DNA of 13,851 nucleotides, from NCBI GenBank assembly GCA_004195335.1, contig SDWK01000925.1, positions 1 through 13,851 of the forward strand. Direction: 5' to 3'. The notes under the pieces were generated by a model, which did no database searches, was not told where the DNA came from, and saw only the letters and a program-made list of their open reading frames with translations. A program made the position numbers and the translations under genes. Origin of the DNA: Shewanella sp. Lineage in GTDB: Bacteria > Pseudomonadota > Gammaproteobacteria > Enterobacterales > Shewanellaceae. Position 1 is the first letter of the stretch; each line of letters begins with the position of its first letter. Below, in pieces: positions 8,547-13,851 of the stretch.

Positions 8547-8596
8547 CTGATGGGAATCAAAGAAATTTTCGCATTTTCAGACAATATTTAACATCA
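8547..8596 (+). promoter_or_regulatory. FNR/EtrA-type operator and internal promoter for hypBCDEA
   Basis: CTGATGGGAATCAA at 8547-8560 matches TTGAT-N4-ATCAA at 9 of 10 positions. Centred at 8553.5, it predicts a class II start near 8595. CAATAT (8582-8587) falls where a -10 hexamer should lie but matches the consensus poorly. The site sits in the only sizeable gap (8517-8618) of the maturation cluster, and hypB begins at 8619 with GGAG at 8608-8611. This would let hypBCDEA be made independently of the hya promoter under anaerobic conditions. The site is seen; its use is inferred. Confidence 0.6.
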
Positions 8597-8618
8597 GGAC
8601 TAAAAATGGAGTACAACA

Positions 8619-9377
8619 ATGTGTAAAGATTGCGGCTGTTCACTGACTCGTCCCTCTCATGGCGAGCATTCCCATGACCATGAACATCACTCTCACGGCG
8701 ATCTACATAGTAATCCCCAACTGAATGATAAAAAAACCTTAGCGGTTATCCACAAAATACTCGATAAGAATGATATTGAAGCCGGCCATAACAGAGAACA
8801 TTTTGAAGCCAATGGCGTCACGGCGTTTAATATAATGAGTAGCCCAGGTAGCGGCAAGACCACCTTGCTTGAACATCTGCATGAATACACGGATCTCAAA
8901 TATGCCGTTATCGAAGGCGATCTGGAAACATCGCGGGATGCGGATAGACTCAAAGCCAAGGGGATTGAGGCTTATCAGATCCAAACGGGCTCGGCTTGTC
9001 ACTTGGATGCCTTTATGGTCCACGGTGCCCTGCATCATGTTGAACTCAAAGAGTTTGATATCTGCTTCATTGAAAATGTCGGAAACCTCGTCTGCCCAGC
9101 ATCCTATGACGTGGGCGCTCACCTCAATATCGTCATGGTCTCTGTACCTGAAGGCGATGATAAAGTTGAGAAGTACCCAGTGATGTTCCGCCGCGCCGAT
9201 CTGATTTTGATCACCAAGTGCGATCTGCTTCCCCATTTTGATTTCAGTGTCGCCGAAGCCCGTGCACAAGTTAAGAAGCTCAATCCTGAAGTTGAGGTCC
9301 TTGAGGTCTCTATTAAAGATGGCGACTCAATGGCTCAGGTTGCTAATTGGCTCAAAACTCATCGTAAAGGAGCGTAA
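8619..9377 (+). CDS. hypB: Hydrogenase nickel incorporation GTPase HypB
   Basis: GTPase that, with HypA, delivers nickel to the large subunit precursor. It has 252 residues. The N-terminus has the high-affinity nickel motif CKDCGC (Cys2, Cys5, Cys7). A histidine-rich stretch follows, with eight His between residues 14 and 30, which suggests extra nickel storage as in histidine-rich HypB proteins. The P-loop is SPGSGKTT at 75-82. IEGDLETSRDADR follows near 98-110. The second metal site that controls the GTPase is Cys127-His128 (GSACHLDA). ENVGNLVCP and TKCD complete the G-domain motifs. Start is supported by GGAG seven bases upstream. hypC follows after 2 bases. Cytoplasmic. Confidence 0.97.
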   Translation: MCKDCGCSLTRPSHGEHSHDHEHHSHGDLHSNPQLNDKKTLAVIHKILDKNDIEAGHNREHFEANGVTAFNIMSSPGSGKTTLLEHLHEYTDLKYAVIEGDLETSRDADRLKAKGIEAYQIQTGSACHLDAFMVHGALHHVELKEFDICFIENVGNLVCPASYDVGAHLNIVMVSVPEGDDKVEKYPVMFRRADLILITKCDLLPHFDFSVAEARAQVKKLNPEVEVLEVSIKDGDSMAQVANWLKTHRKGA

Positions 9378-9379
9378 CC

Positions 9380-9619
9380 ATGTGTTTATCTATTCCTTCT
9401 CAGGTTGTTGAGCTTCACGAAGAAGATCAAAGCGTCACCGTTGAAACCATGGGAGTGAGGAGAAAAGTCAGCGCACACCTGATGCCAGATCCTCTCGAAA
9501 TTGGCGATTATGTGTTGATCCACATCGGATTCGTCATGAATAAAATCGATAAAGCCGATGCGTTACAGAGCATCGAGCTTTATAACGAAATTGTCGAAAA
9601 AATGGCTGCGGCGGAGTAA
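9380..9619 (+). CDS. hypC: Hydrogenase maturation chaperone HypC
   Basis: Small chaperone that carries the iron centre with HypD and then binds the large subunit precursor. It has 79 residues, the usual size for the HypC/HybG family. The start MCLSIP contains the essential Cys2, exposed after removal of the initiator Met. MGVRRKVSAHLMPD near residues 29-42 is the family's second conserved stretch, followed by GDYVLIHIGFVMNKID. AAGGAG at 9367-9372, inside the end of hypB, drives translation. Only one HypC-type protein is present in this window, so it should serve both the HypD and HyaB steps. Confidence 0.97.
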   Translation: MCLSIPSQVVELHEEDQSVTVETMGVRRKVSAHLMPDPLEIGDYVLIHIGFVMNKIDKADALQSIELYNEIVEKMAAAE

Positions 9620-9623
9620 TTGA

Positions 9624-10739
9624 ATGTTAGCACTGAAATCACTTTACCAAGGATTTAGAGACCCTAAAACCATTGCTAAACTGGCAGAGATGATCGCCAT
9701 AGAAGCGAAGAAATGTTCAGAGCCGATTAACATCATGGAAGTGTGTGGCGGACATACTCACACCATCATGAAATATGGCTTAAATCAGCTCTTGCCGGAC
9801 AACATCAAGTTCATTCATGGACCCGGATGCCCTGTTTGTATTATGCCCAAAGAGCGTATCGATCATGCCGCCACGCTGGCCAGCCAACCTAATGTCATTC
9901 TCGTCACGTTAGGCGACATGATCAGGGTACCCGGTTCGAAAGGCAGCCTCGCTGAGTTCAGATCAAAGGGTTGCGACATTCGTCCGATTTACGATCCTCT
10001 CGATACCCTGACTATCGCCACCGATAACCCCGATAAGACCGTCATCTTCTTTGCTATCGGCTTTGAAACGTCCACACCCATGACGGCTGTGCTTCTCGAG
10101 CTGGCAGAAAAAAGAAAGATTAATAACCTGCTGTTTCACATCAACCATGTGTTAGTGCCACCGGCAATGGATGCGGTCATGGCGGATCCAAGGGCGACGG
10201 TTAACGCATTTATCGGTCCGGCTCATGTCAGCGTGATAAGTGGCGCTAAGGTCTACCGTCCTGCCGTTGAGAATTACCATATGCCTGTCGTGGTATCGGG
10301 TTTTGAACCTGTCGACGTTATGGAGTCCATCTTAAGAATTACCAAACAGAAGGCGTTAGGCATTGCCGAACTGGATGTGCAATATAGCCGAGCAGTGAGC
10401 GAAGAGGGAAACCTTGCCGCGCAGGAAAAAATCGCACATTACTTCGAAATAAGAGACGATTTTCGTTGGCGAGGACTGGGGCCGATCCCGAATTCAGCCC
10501 TGAAACTCCGCTCACAATATGCTCACAGAGATGCTGAACTCTTATACGCCGACAGATTGCCGGTTAAAGAGATTGACGACCATAAGGCCTGTCAGTGCGG
10601 TGATATTCTGCGCGGGCTTGCCAACCCTAAAGATTGCAAAGTGTTCGGACGCGGATGCACCCCTGAATCGCCACTTGGCAGCTGTATGGTCAGCTCTGAA
10701 GGTGCTTGTAACGCATACTACCGCTACAACGGAGTTTAA
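9624..10739 (+). CDS. hypD: Fe-S maturation protein HypD
   Basis: Fe-S protein that forms the scaffold, with HypC, on which the Fe(CN)2CO group is built. It has 371 residues against 373 in E. coli. The redox and iron-binding cysteines are at Cys41 in VCGGHTHT and at Cys69 and Cys72 in HGPGCPVC, the same numbering as in E. coli. The C-terminal [4Fe-4S] ligands lie within the stretch ACQCGDILRG, FGRGCTPESPLGSC and GACNAYYRY. GGAG at 9613-9616 precedes the ATG. The gene is 4 bases after hypC and 2 bases before hypE, so it is cotranscribed with both. No unusual residue seen. Confidence 0.97.
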   Translation: MLALKSLYQGFRDPKTIAKLAEMIAIEAKKCSEPINIMEVCGGHTHTIMKYGLNQLLPDNIKFIHGPGCPVCIMPKERIDHAATLASQPNVILVTLGDMIRVPGSKGSLAEFRSKGCDIRPIYDPLDTLTIATDNPDKTVIFFAIGFETSTPMTAVLLELAEKRKINNLLFHINHVLVPPAMDAVMADPRATVNAFIGPAHVSVISGAKVYRPAVENYHMPVVVSGFEPVDVMESILRITKQKALGIAELDVQYSRAVSEEGNLAAQEKIAHYFEIRDDFRWRGLGPIPNSALKLRSQYAHRDAELLYADRLPVKEIDDHKACQCGDILRGLANPKDCKVFGRGCTPESPLGSCMVSSEGACNAYYRYNGV

Positions 10740-10741
10740 CC

Positions 10742-11758
10742 ATGTCGAATAAAATGAAGAGTAAAACCGTTCAGCTTAGCCATGGTGGCGGTGGTAAAGA
10801 GATGAATGCACTGATCCAAGATGTTTTCTTCAGTGAGTTTCATAATCCGATTTTGAACAGCGAAGAAGATGCCGCGTTGCTGAACCTCAGTGGTGAGACC
10901 GCCTTTACCACCGATTCGTTTACCGTGGCCCCTCTCTTCTTCGCCGGCGGCGATATTGGCAAGCTGGCTATCGCTGGCACGGTCAATGATCTGGCTATGA
11001 TGGGCGCAGAGCCGCAGTACCTGAGTTGCAGTTTCATCATCGAAGAGGGTTTTGAGGTTGCGAAACTCAGAACTATCGCAGCGAGTATGAGTCAGGAATT
11101 GGCCAAGAGTGGCACACGCATCGTCTGCGGCGATACCAAAGTGGTACCGAAAGGCTGCGCCGATGGGCTGTTCATTAATACTTCCGGCGTGGGACGTGTT
11201 CTACGCAAAGGGATCTCAGTCAAAAACATTCAGCAGGGTGATGTCATCTTAGTCTCACGAGACATTGGCCGTCACGGCGCTGCAATTTTGATGGCCAGAG
11301 AGGCACTTTCTCTCGAGTCTGATCTCACCAGTGATTGTGCAAATTTATGGCCGGTGATCGAACAGCTTATCGCTGCCAATATCGATATCCATGCGATGCG
11401 TGACGCAACGCGAGGCGGATTAGCGGCCGTGTTAAATGAGTGGGCCGTAGCCTCAAATGTCGGTATTAAAGTTGAAGAATCTGCCATTCCTATCAGTGAT
11501 GAAGTAAAAGGATTATGCGAACTCTATGGTTTTGAGGCACATGATTTAGCCAACGAAGGCACGTTTATCATCGCACTCCCTCAGGAAGTCGCCGCCGGCG
11601 CGTTAGAGATAATGCAACGCTATGGCCACTGCGAAAATGCTGCCATCATAGGCACAGTGACCGATGAGCATCTTGGTAAAGTCGTTATCAAAACCCCTTG
11701 GGGAAGTAATCGTTATCTCGATCTTCCCCACGGTGAACTACTGCCAAGGATCTGCTAA
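10742..11758 (+). CDS. hypE: Cyanide-forming carbamoyl dehydratase HypE
   Basis: Takes the carbamoyl group from HypF on its C-terminal cysteine and dehydrates it with ATP to a thiocyanate, which donates CN to iron on HypCD. It has 338 residues, the usual length. The chain ends exactly in PRIC, so the acceptor is Cys338, intact. The N-terminal HGGGGKEMNALI and the central MRDATRGG and FEAHDLANEG belong to the AIR synthase/SelD ATP-binding fold. GGAG lies at 10731-10734, within the end of hypD. The next full gene, hypA, starts 66 bases downstream, with a hypA-like short reading frame in between. Cytoplasmic, in a complex with HypF. Confidence 0.97.
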   Translation: MSNKMKSKTVQLSHGGGGKEMNALIQDVFFSEFHNPILNSEEDAALLNLSGETAFTTDSFTVAPLFFAGGDIGKLAIAGTVNDLAMMGAEPQYLSCSFIIEEGFEVAKLRTIAASMSQELAKSGTRIVCGDTKVVPKGCADGLFINTSGVGRVLRKGISVKNIQQGDVILVSRDIGRHGAAILMAREALSLESDLTSDCANLWPVIEQLIAANIDIHAMRDATRGGLAAVLNEWAVASNVGIKVEESAIPISDEVKGLCELYGFEAHDLANEGTFIIALPQEVAAGALEIMQRYGHCENAAIIGTVTDEHLGKVVIKTPWGSNRYLDLPHGELLPRIC

Positions 11759-11760
11759 TC

Positions 11761-11832
11761 ATGCATCAGATAACCTACTCTATTGTCACGGATTTTGTAA
11801 TTAAATCCATGGGAGTCACTAGCCATGCATGA
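11761..11832 (+). other. Short reading frame duplicating the hypA start (vestige or leader)
   Basis: A 23-codon frame, beginning MHQITYSIVTDF, lies between hypE and hypA and overlaps the hypA start. Bases 11761-11788 repeat 11825-11846: ATGCAT-C-AG then TACTCTATTGTCA against ATGCATGAG then TATTCTATTGTCA, with a 6-base insertion and 20 of 22 aligned bases equal. AAGGA at 11746-11750 could serve as its ribosome site. It may be a leftover of an older hypA start or a short leader coupled to hypA. The repeat is seen directly; translation is not shown. Confidence 0.45.
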
Positions 11833-12172
11833 GTATTCTATTGTCAGCGCCCTGATTGAGCAGTGTGAACAACATGCCTTCGAAAACAAGGCTAACAGCA
11901 TTGCACGGGTGGTGATTAAGATTGGGGTGATGAGTGGTGTCGAACCCGGACTGCTTAAAACGGCGTTCGAAACCTTTAAACTCGACGGCATTTGCAAAAA
12001 TGCCGAACTCGAGATGCAGATCCAGCCGCTGGTGATCCACTGCAGTGATTGCGATACCCGAACTCAACTTGAAGAAAGAAATCTCATCTGTCCACAATGT
12101 AAGAGTTTCAATACCCGGCTTACCGATGGTGAAGAGATGTTGTTGATGCAACTCGAGCTTGAGACAGAATAG
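11825..12172 (+). CDS. hypA: Hydrogenase nickel metallochaperone HypA
   Basis: Binds nickel and, with HypB, loads it into the HyaB precursor. It has 115 residues, the family norm. The N-terminal MHE supplies the nickel ligands: the amino group, His2 and Glu3. The structural zinc site is Cys73-x2-Cys76 and Cys89-x2-Cys92. GGGAG at 11811-11815 sits 9 bases before the ATG. In many enterobacteria hypA leads the hyp operon; here it is last, after hypE. The upstream repeat of its first codons makes the start worth noting, but the downstream ATG has the better ribosome site and gives the standard protein. Confidence 0.96.
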   Translation: MHEYSIVSALIEQCEQHAFENKANSIARVVIKIGVMSGVEPGLLKTAFETFKLDGICKNAELEMQIQPLVIHCSDCDTRTQLEERNLICPQCKSFNTRLTDGEEMLLMQLELETE

Positions 12173-12247
12173 TATTGCCAACAAATTAAGCATTACACAT
12201 TAATCATTTACGAAATTTAACTACAACAAACAAAAATGGAGTTACCT

Positions 12248-12415
12248 ATGAAGACAGTATTATCGATGATCGCACTACTCGCTATGCCAACAATGGCATG
12301 GGCACATACAGGACATGACGGTATAGGCATGTTTCACCATATGTTTGATATATTGCCGTTAGTCGCTGTTGTTATCATTGCTGCTGGTGCATTTATCTGG
12401 AAAAAAAATCAATAA
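12248..12415 (+). CDS. Small exported or membrane peptide with HupE-like start
   Basis: A 55-codon gene with GGAG at 12238-12241, 6 bases before the ATG. The product begins with a clear signal peptide (residues 1-19, ending AMAWA-like: PTMAWA), then HTGHDGIGMFHHMFDILP, then one hydrophobic helix LVAVVIIAAGAFIW and a KK end. A mature start of AHTGH is typical of HupE/UreJ nickel or metal permeases, but those have several more helices and this one stops after about 36 residues. The four histidines at 20, 23, 30 and 31 would face the periplasm. Being 75 bases after hypA, it may be cotranscribed with the maturation genes. A role in metal supply is a guess; the family is not recognised. Confidence 0.7.
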   Translation: MKTVLSMIALLAMPTMAWAHTGHDGIGMFHHMFDILPLVAVVIIAAGAFIWKKNQ

Positions 12416-12450
12416 CAACTCAAGCATCAGACAAGGCGTTGTGCGCACGA

Positions 12451-12526
12451 TGAACAAGGAGCTTTGAACATCGAGACAAAAACTCAAAAGCATGTTCAAT
12501 ACCAATCGGTATAAAGCCCTTGTTCA
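12451..12526 (+). ncRNA. Three-way-junction RNA-like element
   Basis: Nested inverted repeats fold without leftover bases. The outer stem pairs 12451-12465 with 12513-12526 (14 bp, one bulged A at 12460). Arm one pairs GAACAT (12466-12471) with ATGTTC (12492-12497). Arm two is the hairpin ATACC-AATC-GGTAT (12499-12512). Only base 12498 is unpaired at the junction. The palindrome of arm two resembles one I recall as common between genes in Shewanella and Vibrio, so a dispersed repeat is as likely as a functional RNA. A terminator hairpin starts 5 bases later. Pairing was checked base by base; strand and expression are unknown. Confidence 0.45.
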
Positions 12527-12531
12527 AAAAT

Positions 12532-12557
12532 AAAAGAGGGGGGACCCCTCCTCTTTT
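12532..12557 (+). terminator. Terminator hairpin after the hya-hyp cluster
   Basis: AAAAGAGG (12532-12539) pairs with CCTCTTTT (12550-12557), with further G-C pairs possible in the enclosed GGGG-A-CCCC. The U tract is only the four T's of the stem itself before GATC, and the A-rich left flank allows activity in the other direction too. It is the first strong hairpin of this kind after hypA. Confidence 0.65.
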
Positions 12558-12623
12558 GATCGCCTATTGCCTTAGTGTATCAACAGAGAATATCTGTCGG
12601 CTAAGAGCCGTTAAGGAGTCGAA

Positions 12624-12836
12624 ATGAAGAGCATAGAGCTACTTTCTGAGATCACCTGTCCCGTATGTGGGCACAGGAAAACCGAAGAGATGCCGACCAA
12701 TGCTTGTCAATGGTATTACGAGTGTGAGTCATGCAAAACGCTGCTAAGACCGCTTGAGGGCGACTGCTGCGTATTTTGCTCTTATGGAACGGTGAAGTGT
12801 CCTCCGGTGCAGGAAGGGAACCCGTGCTGCGGTTAA
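12624..12836 (+). CDS. GDCCVxC-motif cysteine-rich small protein
   Basis: A 70-residue protein with eleven cysteines: CPVC at 12-15, Cys28, CESC at 34-37, GDCCVFCSYG with Cys48, Cys49 and Cys52, Cys59, and a CCG end. It belongs to the family named for the GDCCVxC motif, some members of which have selenocysteine in the motif; here the codons are all cysteine (no TGA). The two CxxC pairs look like a metal-binding knuckle, and the CC-x2-C group could bind metal or act in redox chemistry. No function is established that I know of. AAGGAG at 12613-12618 gives a firm start. It lies beyond the terminator and follows a small hairpin (CGGCT-AAG-AGCCG, 12598-12610), so it is probably a separate unit. 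Confidence 0.85.
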   Translation: MKSIELLSEITCPVCGHRKTEEMPTNACQWYYECESCKTLLRPLEGDCCVFCSYGTVKCPPVQEGNPCCG

Positions 12837-12924
12837 TGCACTTAAATGCTTAAATGCGAAAAGAGTCACACCCATATAGCTCCATATTTCTCTCCTCAAG
12901 GCCTCATCATCTTCTTTCATGCGA

Positions 12925-13692
12925 CTAATAGCCGGTTTGATTACCGACCTGAGCACGTAGCAACTTGAATTTATAGAAGCCTTTATCGCGTAATCGCTGT
13001 AGATCAAAATCAATCATGCCTTTACTTGTCCGTGCCTTTATCGGTTGCGAGCACTTAAAATCATCTCCTTTGAATTTATTCATTTTCGAAAAAGACTTGT
13101 AGCAGATCCGTGCAGGACAGGTATAGGCACACCCTGCATTGGCAAACAGCCTTATTCGGCTCTTATCTTCGATACTGTCTAACAGGTCATCATCATCGTT
13201 TGCCACCATAGGCAGGACTACTGTTGTATAGATTGCCAAAGCATCCTCAATTTGACTTAGGCTGGTCAAATTTTTAATGACACTGGCTTCGATATCATAA
13301 TCAGGAAAGTCTTCTCTAATCCATTGAGCCAGCTCATCATTGGTGCAGATGATGGAGTTGAGCGGATTGTGGTACTTCTGCAAGATTCGACTATTTTGCT
13401 GATATTCATCACGAGTAGCAAAGTGATTTGTCATCGGGATCCTGACGCCTACCCCCCACTCATTCAATTGTAATACATCGCTATTTGATAGCTGCCTCTG
13501 TTGAAAGAAGCGACCACCGTACAAGGTTGAACGCTCGACAAAACCAAAAATACTCTCAATCTGACGCAGAGGAAGTGACGCGAAGTTCGTCTTTAGAAAA
13601 TTGCCGATTGGCTCCAATCGATTTTTACCCCGTGCCGAGACCGTAAAAGTAGCAAGTGGTGAAGCGGGTTCTTGTTCAGCGATATTTTCCAT
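12925..13692 (-). CDS. Uncharacterised protein with CxxxCxxxxC motif, possibly U32-peptidase-like
   Basis: A 255-residue soluble protein with no signal peptide or membrane segment. The central part (GVGVRIPMTNHF near 80-91, DIEASVIKN near 133-141, TVVLPMVANDDDDLLDSI near 157-174) has the alternating strand and helix look of a TIM barrel. It is followed by NAGCAYTCPARICY with Cys188, Cys192 and Cys197, and then Cys214. Four cysteines placed like this recall the U32 family, whose UbiU/UbiV members bind a [4Fe-4S] cluster, but 255 residues is short and I cannot confirm the family. The gene converges on the GDCCVxC gene and is not part of the hydrogenase operon. Its promoter has an ideal FNR site, so anaerobic expression is likely. 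Confidence is high that it is a gene, low for function. Confidence 0.8.
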   Translation of the reverse strand: MENIAEQEPASPLATFTVSARGKNRLEPIGNFLKTNFASLPLRQIESIFGFVERSTLYGGRFFQQRQLSNSDVLQLNEWGVGVRIPMTNHFATRDEYQQNSRILQKYHNPLNSIICTNDELAQWIREDFPDYDIEASVIKNLTSLSQIEDALAIYTTVVLPMVANDDDDLLDSIEDKSRIRLFANAGCAYTCPARICYKSFSKMNKFKGDDFKCSQPIKARTSKGMIDFDLQRLRDKGFYKFKLLRAQVGNQTGY

Positions 13693-13718
13693 GACAACTT
13701 CTATTTTAATTATAATTT

Positions 13719-13767
13719 GTCATCCACTATAAAGAGAGAACGCTAACTTTTTCTTGATTTACATCAA
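13719..13767 (-). promoter_or_regulatory. Perfect FNR-type operator and class II promoter, minus strand
   Basis: TTGATTTACATCAA at 13754-13767 matches the FNR consensus at 10 of 10 positions and extends to a CTTGAT/ATCAAG palindrome. Centred at 13760.5, it predicts a minus-strand start at 13719. The minus-strand hexamer TATAGT (13731 down to 13726) falls exactly at -12 to -7 and matches TATAAT at 5 of 6. The leader of the minus-strand gene would be 26 bases. No comparable -10 lies at the same distance on the plus strand. Confidence 0.8.
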
Positions 13768-13851
13768 GAATAACATTTTAGTTACATAAGACGCGAATCC
13801 CTGCTCAGTGGCTCCCACTGCATAGCCCAGCCCCATTAATGCCTTATTGGC

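Noticed and set aside
12837..12924. Tandem TTAAATGC repeat and search for a terminator between the convergent genes
   Set aside because: Two copies of eight bases only, and no stable hairpin with a T tract was found.
13759..13851. Open minus-strand frame from the window edge ending at a stop at 13759-13761
   Set aside because: About 30 codons without recognisable motifs, and it would run through the FNR box; chance is a good explanation.

Overview
The window reads as a gammaproteobacterial chromosome segment of moderate GC content, most likely from Shewanella or a close relative. The reasons are the single uninterrupted hyaABCD - HypF-like gene - hypF - hypBCDEA order (as I remember it from Shewanella oneidensis; no search was run), the FNR/EtrA-type operators, and a Shewanella/Vibrio-style intergenic palindrome. 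It holds essentially a complete kit for one periplasm-facing, membrane-bound group 1 [NiFe] uptake hydrogenase.

Layout. Positions 1-205 form the promoter region, with a 9/10 FNR-type site at 107-120. hyaA (small subunit, Tat signal), hyaB (large subunit) and hyaC (cytochrome b anchor) follow tightly. A strong intrinsic-type terminator (3767-3803) then separates the structural genes from the maturation genes. hyaD (endopeptidase), a divergent HypF-like protein and hypF are tightly linked or overlapping. A 102-base gap with a second FNR-type site (8547-8560) precedes hypB-hypC-hypD-hypE-hypA. After hypA come a 55-residue exported or membrane peptide with a HupE-like start, a compact RNA-like fold ending in a terminator hairpin (12451-12557), and a 70-residue GDCCVxC-family protein. 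A convergent gene on the minus strand encodes a protein with a Cys-x3-Cys-x4-Cys motif. A perfect FNR box (13754-13767) lies exactly 41.5 bases from the start point implied by its -10 element.

How the genes work together. HypF and HypE make the cyanide ligands. HypC and HypD assemble the Fe(CN)2CO unit. HypA and HypB insert nickel into HyaB. HyaD then removes the HyaB C-terminal tail, and folded HyaAB is exported by Tat and docked on HyaC, which passes electrons to quinone. The HyaA cluster ligands are the four-Cys type, so this should be a standard oxygen-sensitive enzyme, which agrees with the FNR-type control.

The least explained items are the second, degenerate HypF-like protein, which follows HypF from end to end but has lost its catalytic motifs; the three-way-junction element; the vestigial duplicate of the hypA start; and the FNR-controlled minus-strand gene.
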